The position numbers and the translations under genes are program-made. From positions 1 through 8,209 of the forward strand of contig CAYXJR010000129.1 of NCBI GenBank assembly GCA_964465145.1: DNA of 8,209 nucleotides, written 5' to 3'. Below the pieces are notes generated by a model, which did no database searches, was not told where the DNA came from, and worked only from the letters and a program-made list of their open reading frames with translations. Origin of the DNA: JAUVKA01 sp964465145 (GTDB lineage Bacteria > Bacteroidota > Bacteroidia > Bacteroidales > UBA12481). Shown here piece by piece: positions 5,223 through 8,209 of the stretch (position 1 is its first letter; each line of letters begins with the position of its first letter).

Positions 5223-5469
5223 AATGTACTTTTGTTTAAATCAATGTTTAATAAATTTTATTGTACACAACCTATTAGTGTTCTATCAGTCGTTAAGCCT
5301 AAAAGTAGCATATTCCCATAGGAATGTAAATGATGGATGGCGGGAAATGAGGACGGGGGGCCAGGAGGCTATGAAATGAAATGGGGATCGCACGATGAGC
5401 TTCCATTGACAAAAAGGGAACCATTGCCTTACATTGATTCATTGGAGCTTAATTGCTCTGTGGTGTATT

Positions 5470-6789
5470 TTATTTTTCTTTTATCTTATCATTATGTTCA
5501 TTATACATTTCTCGACTTAATAATTTTACTTCCTGTAAGACCAATCCATAATGACTTCCAGGCGGATCTTCTTCAATCTTGATATTCCGCCAGTCTTTGG
5601 CAAAATTTCCCGAATAACATAACCATGCTTCACTTCCTGTTTTGCTGATAAATTTTGTTGGGAAATTCAGAAAATAACCCTGTTCACCAAAATCTTTCAT
5701 ATATACCACCATCTTCCATGGCCCTGTAATATTGTCTGATTCAAGAATATATGAATTCATTTTCTCAACAGTAGGCCAACCATCAGTTACGCACATTAAA
5801 TATTTCTTTAGAGCTGCATTATATGTCATAGTAACACATCCACAGTTGTTGTTCCAATCAATTAATGGTTTGATAGAATCAAATTTTTGCGACCAGACAG
5901 GATTATTATTACTATCAAAGCCGCTGAAAAATTCGTATTTACTGGCATCATTAATATTTTCAATGCTTGGCTTTACCCGGATTAAGTAAATCTGGTCACC
6001 ACTTATCCAGGAGAGGTTGGCGAATCTTGGCTTTTCATCCGGGTATTCGGCACCATGAGCCACAAGATAAGCGTAACCATCGAAAGAGTGTTCCATGTTT
6101 TTTCCAAAATCAACAAAATGAGGAGCTCCTATTTTTACCGGATAGCCCCACATTCCTGTTTCCTTGAAAATTGGGTTTTCCGGTGTATGAGGACCTTCTT
6201 TCCATGTCCTGCCATAATCAGTTGATATTCTAAAACCAACAAAGGGGCCCTGCCAGGGCCAGTTATATTTAACACCGCCAAAAAAGGTTGTTCCTTCTGG
6301 TGATAAACAATAAGAACCATAATACCAAACTCCATTATATACTAATGATCCGCAAGGATAGCGACCTCCATATGGTTCAGGGGGAGAATGTGTTAAGCCA
6401 AGACTATAAATCTTCAAATTTAAGGGATCATCACCTTCCGCGACTGCCTGTCCGGTTGTGAAAGGAGGCATATAAGATGTGGATGCATCTCTGCTTCCAT
6501 CAAGTCGCGGTACGGAGCCATCGGTAAATGGAGAATATAATTTATCATCAGAAGCCCAGGAGAAATACCAGGTATCTGCAAACCTGTAATCACTACATTT
6601 TCCTGTAAATAGTATCCCAACAATATCTTCAGATTTTTCGAAGGGGCAATCAGCAGGAGGATCCGATGGCCAGACAAATGACTCGAAGTTAATCTCATTT
6701 TTTGCTTGCTGGGCAAAGAGCGAAATACTTGATAAACAAAAAATCATCAAATAGACTATTGTCTTGCAAAGTCCTGTTGTTTTTCTCAT
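5470..6789 (-). CDS. Secreted beta-propeller protein, DUF4185-like (glycosidase-like)
   Basis: A 439-residue exported protein. Residues 1-26 form a signal peptide: basic MRKTTGLCK, the hydrophobic stretch IVYLMIFCLSSISLF, and cleavage after Ala26 before QQ; Cys18 does not fit a lipobox. The mature part resembles DUF4185 and five-bladed propeller glycoside hydrolases. It has FADTWYFSWASDDKLYSPFT (about 70-89), YNGVWYYGSYC, FRISTDYGRTWKEGP (an Asp-box-like turn), GAPHFVDFGK, DQIYLIRVKP, a TYNAALKKYLMCVTDGW blade, and ESDNITGPWKMV. These elements are typical of sugar-acting propellers. A catalytic triad cannot be assigned by eye. It would act in the periplasm or outside the cell, perhaps on polysaccharide. 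It is monocistronic; no SusC/D-type genes are nearby, and no clear promoter was found. Confidence 0.72.
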   Translation of the reverse strand: MRKTTGLCKTIVYLMIFCLSSISLFAQQAKNEINFESFVWPSDPPADCPFEKSEDIVGILFTGKCSDYRFADTWYFSWASDDKLYSPFTDGSVPRLDGSRDASTSYMPPFTTGQAVAEGDDPLNLKIYSLGLTHSPPEPYGGRYPCGSLVYNGVWYYGSYCLSPEGTTFFGGVKYNWPWQGPFVGFRISTDYGRTWKEGPHTPENPIFKETGMWGYPVKIGAPHFVDFGKNMEHSFDGYAYLVAHGAEYPDEKPRFANLSWISGDQIYLIRVKPSIENINDASKYEFFSGFDSNNNPVWSQKFDSIKPLIDWNNNCGCVTMTYNAALKKYLMCVTDGWPTVEKMNSYILESDNITGPWKMVVYMKDFGEQGYFLNFPTKFISKTGSEAWLCYSGNFAKDWRNIKIEEDPPGSHYGLVLQEVKLLSREMYNEHNDKIKEK

Positions 6790-6865
6790 GAGTAATTATA
6801 ATTATTTAATTCATTGGTCTCATATGTTTTAAAATGTCACGACTGTGTATACGTACTACGTTTAC

Positions 6866-7477
6866 CTACCTTAAAATTAAACAAAATAGCAAGCAATAAA
6901 AATGAGGAAGATCAGGGAAATGGGGAACGGGGAACAGGGAACGGGGAACAGGGAACGGGGAATGGATGACAGATGACAGATGACGGATGACGGATGACGG
7001 GTGACGGGTGACGGGTGACGGGTAACGGGTGACGGGTGACGGAGAAGATAGAACAAGCTCCCTTATTTCCAATGGCAGGTGCTCAATCTGCCATTTTCTT
7101 TCTGCATCTACTGATTTACCGGCATTTTTCACAGCTTTCAAAGAATACAGGGCTGCTCCCAATGAATGGTCAGCCATATGAGCCGTAGCAACCGCATGTC
7201 CAACAGCACGGGCTACCGCTATTGAAGCCGGATCAGAAAGTTCTCTTGCCAATTCATGTGCACCCACAGATGCTTTTCTCGCCTCACCAACCGAAGCAGT
7301 TCCTTTCTCCCATTCTTTAGCAACCGATAAAGCCTTTTCCAATCTCTCATCTGATTTTTCACCGAAGAGTGGCAATATATGTTCCACACAGTCGTAGGCC
7401 CATTGAATTAATTGTCGATGCTGATCCTTTTTAAGAGGTCCTCCACGATGTTCAGCTATATATCTTTGGTCGCGCAT
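6866..7477 (-). CDS. Putative immunity protein (Imm-5-like) with repeat-derived C-terminal tail
   Basis: Residues 1-144 match what I recall of the all-helical 'putative immunity protein' (Imm-5-like) family: AEHRGGPLKKDQHRQLIQWA, CVEHILPLFGE, RLEKALSVAKEWEKG, the SVGEARKASVGAHELAREL stretch, AVARAVGHAVATAHMADHS and ERKWQIEHLPLEIRELVLS. Such proteins are thought to protect against polymorphic toxins, but none is visible here. The natural end should lie near LVLS. From residue 145 the frame runs through the heptanucleotide array, producing six 7-residue units (SPVTRYP, SPVTRHP, SSVIRHL and so on), then a hydrophobic end FYCLLFCLILR lying in one copy of the 46-bp repeat. The tail is probably not part of the original protein. 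The ATG at 7477 lies 10 bp from a ten-G tract. The truncated KilA-N gene is 54 bp upstream. Confidence 0.72.
   Translation of the reverse strand: MRDQRYIAEHRGGPLKKDQHRQLIQWAYDCVEHILPLFGEKSDERLEKALSVAKEWEKGTASVGEARKASVGAHELARELSDPASIAVARAVGHAVATAHMADHSLGAALYSLKAVKNAGKSVDAERKWQIEHLPLEIRELVLSSPSPVTRYPSPVTRHPSSVIRHLSSVIHSPFPVPRSLFPVPHFPDLPHFYCLLFCLILR
6872..6917. repeat. 46-bp repeat, copy A
   Basis: Aligned without gaps to 7891-7936, 35 of 46 positions are identical, including TAAAATTAAACAAA at one end and ATCAGGG/ATCAGGG at the other. The two copies lie in the same orientation and bracket the immunity gene and KilA-N fragment. This copy covers the end of the extended immunity ORF. Confidence 0.6.
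6921..7046. repeat. Heptanucleotide tandem array, 18 units
   Basis: Eighteen 7-bp units run in one unbroken register: TGGGGAA, CGGGGAA/CAGGGAA (to 6962), then TGGATGA/CAGATGA/CGGATGA (6963-6997), CGGGTGA with one CGGGTAA (6998-7039) and a final CGGAGAA. The consensus is roughly CRGRNRA. It resembles the short tandemly repeated heptamers (STRR) of cyanobacteria. Because 7 is not divisible by 3, the minus-strand frame reads it as six units of seven residues without a stop. The block structure suggests successive expansions and gives a likely variable-number locus. Confidence 0.9.
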
Positions 7478-7487
7478 GATGAGGGTT

Positions 7488-7497
7488 GGGGGGGGGG
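7488..7497. repeat. Ten-G homopolymer upstream of the immunity gene
   Basis: On the minus strand this is C10, ending 10 nt before the ATG at 7477, where a ribosome-binding site or leader would sit. Tracts of this length are prone to slippage and could change expression; no known switch is established here. Confidence 0.7.
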
Positions 7498-7531
7498 AAG
7501 CAGAGTCTGTTTGGTTGGGCTTGGTTTACCG

Positions 7532-7801
7532 TTAGTGAGGTGTGAGCGAAAAGCTGTTTGAACCGGAGAGGTTTTTAATTCCATCGAATTCGATGGAATT
7601 AAAATTCGGGTTATTGAACTGTTCCCAAAGTCCCATAAATTCAATGGTGCTTCTATTACGCATCCAGTTTTGTAATATGTAATCACTTCTCTCAGCATCT
7701 CTGAATCTTGCAATGTCGGTAAGGCTGATAAAATCTTCGTTATTTTTATTGTAGATGATGATTTCAGTTCCTTTTACCTCTATTTTTATATTTTTCGCCA
7801 T
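7532..7801 (-). pseudogene. KilA-N domain protein, N-terminal fragment
   Basis: The 89-residue frame matches the start of Bacteroidota KilA-N domain proteins: MAKNIKIEVKGTEIIIYN, then DFISLTDIARF, DYILQNWMRNRSTIEFMGLWEQ, NNPNFNSIEFDGIKN and NSFSLTPH. Full members are usually over 250 residues and continue LTPKQWI with the rest of the DNA-binding domain; here a stop follows LTPH, so the gene is truncated and the next 54 bp lead into the immunity gene. KilA-N proteins are DNA-binding, common in phages and mobile islands. The start at 7801 has a weak AGAAGG leader. Expression or activity of the fragment is uncertain. Confidence 0.75.
7573..7604. repeat. Perfect 32-bp palindrome inside the KilA-N fragment
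   Basis: TTTTAATTCCATCGAA is followed directly by its exact reverse complement, with no spacer and a central GAATTC. It encodes FNSIEFDGIK, which fits the family pattern, so the palindrome lies within genuinely coding DNA. It could bind a dimeric protein or form a cruciform. Confidence 0.9.
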
Positions 7802-8209
7802 CCTTCTATTTTAATACTAACCAGGTAATCAATTCCAATTTATTAGCATCGTCCACTTGTTTTTCCTGCGGAATGATGGTTAGGCACCCCTAAAATTAAA
7901 CAAATTAGTGAGGGAACAAAAGGACGGAAATCAGGGCAGGAAGTCAGCCCCGATAAAAATCAGCGATCTTTTGGTAATTTGAATTTTAGCCATTTTCTTA
8001 TGTCTATTTGTGCCATGGCCTTGAACTGCAGGTTATTATGCAATTATTTACTTCTGGATTGTCTTAAGCCTATAATACAGTGGATTTGAGTTTACGGCTG
8101 TTTGGTGGGATTTTTATTATTATTTGACATTACCGCCATATATTATTTTAGTTTGTCAAAACTTTTTATTATCTTTGACCTATTAAAATGTATGACTATG
8201 ATAAAAATT
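7802..8209. other. Gene-free end of window
   Basis: No recognisable gene is present on either strand. It contains copy B of the 46-bp repeat (7891-7936) and an 18-codon minus-strand frame (MAQIDIRKWLKFKLPKDR, near 8017-7961) that I cannot assign. Near the right edge TATCTTTG (8170-8177) matches a Bacteroidota -7 box on the plus strand, with a TTTG 14 bp upstream, closer than usual. ATGs at 8188 and 8192 (the latter MTMIKI) could start a gene beyond the window. Confidence 0.4.
7891..7936. repeat. 46-bp repeat, copy B
   Basis: The partner of 6872-6917 (35 of 46 identical, same orientation), lying about 90 bp upstream of the KilA-N start. No heptamer array follows this copy. Confidence 0.6.

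Noticed and set aside
5337..5582. Plus-strand open frame starting MAGNEDGGPGGYEMKWGSH
   Set aside because: Its second half is antisense to the propeller gene. The GC-richer first part (5337-5450) looks foreign but matches nothing I recognise, so no call was made.
6913..7046. CRISPR array
   Set aside because: The units are 7 bp with no spacers; this is a microsatellite-type array.
7456..7713. Minus-strand frame bridging the KilA-N and immunity genes
   Set aside because: It is an alternative frame over the KilA-N coding region that reads through the poly-C tract; the KilA-N frame is clearly the real one.
8152..8177. Promoter for a gene beyond the right edge
   Set aside because: TATCTTTG fits the -7 box, but the TTTG is only 14 bp upstream and no coding sequence can be confirmed, so it is not listed as a separate feature.

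Overview
The window most resembles a chromosomal segment of an anaerobic member of the Bacteroidota (Bacteroidales-like). The evidence is AT-rich DNA, A-rich leaders mostly lacking Shine-Dalgarno sequences, one promoter of the Bacteroidota type (TTTG, 20 bp, TAnnTTTG), a secreted protein with a typical ...LFA|QQ signal peptide, and 7-bp microsatellite repeats of a kind I recall from environmental genomes of this phylum. The assignment is an inference; no rRNA or universal marker gene is present.

Region 1 (about 1-3500, minus strand) is a metal/redox block read right to left. It starts with a DUF134 HTH regulator carrying a Cys-rich zinc-finger tail, preceded by a Bacteroidota promoter with two near-identical 14-bp palindromic operators. 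A NifX/NifB-type (MTH1175/orange-protein-like) small protein and two tiny Gly-rich DUF5320-like paralogues follow, and then a rho-independent terminator. Beyond it lie the front half of a NifU-type Fe-S scaffold gene joined out of frame to the back part of a ferritin-like gene, an archaeal-type Prx6 peroxiredoxin, and a second NifX-like protein with a His-rich tail. Together these suggest handling of Fe-S, Mo or other metals plus peroxide defence, with a deletion (or misassembly) scar in the middle. The left edge of the window looks like the start of a group II intron RNA on the minus strand.

Region 2 (about 3500-5470) is a decayed, accessory-looking stretch. It has a hot-dog acyl-CoA thioesterase gene, divergent from the regulator and broken by one extra A in a six-A run. 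Next come a 93-bp imperfect inverted repeat with attC-like architecture, about 300 bp with no recognisable gene, and a plus-strand group II intron-like RNA fragment ending in CCTACTCGAT. A lone, unrecognised P-loop protein of 235 residues follows.

Region 3 (about 5470-8209) holds a secreted beta-propeller, DUF4185-like protein, an Imm-5-like putative immunity protein whose C-terminus is replaced or extended by translation of an 18-unit heptanucleotide array, and a truncated KilA-N domain gene that contains a perfect 32-bp palindrome. A ten-G tract lies just upstream of the immunity gene. Two diverged 46-bp direct copies flank the KilA-N/immunity pair. The last 400 bp have no recognisable gene.

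Nothing here is clearly a complete new system. The parts most worth following are the DUF134 operator/promoter with its NifX and paired DUF5320-like operon, and the repeat-bounded KilA-N/immunity segment.
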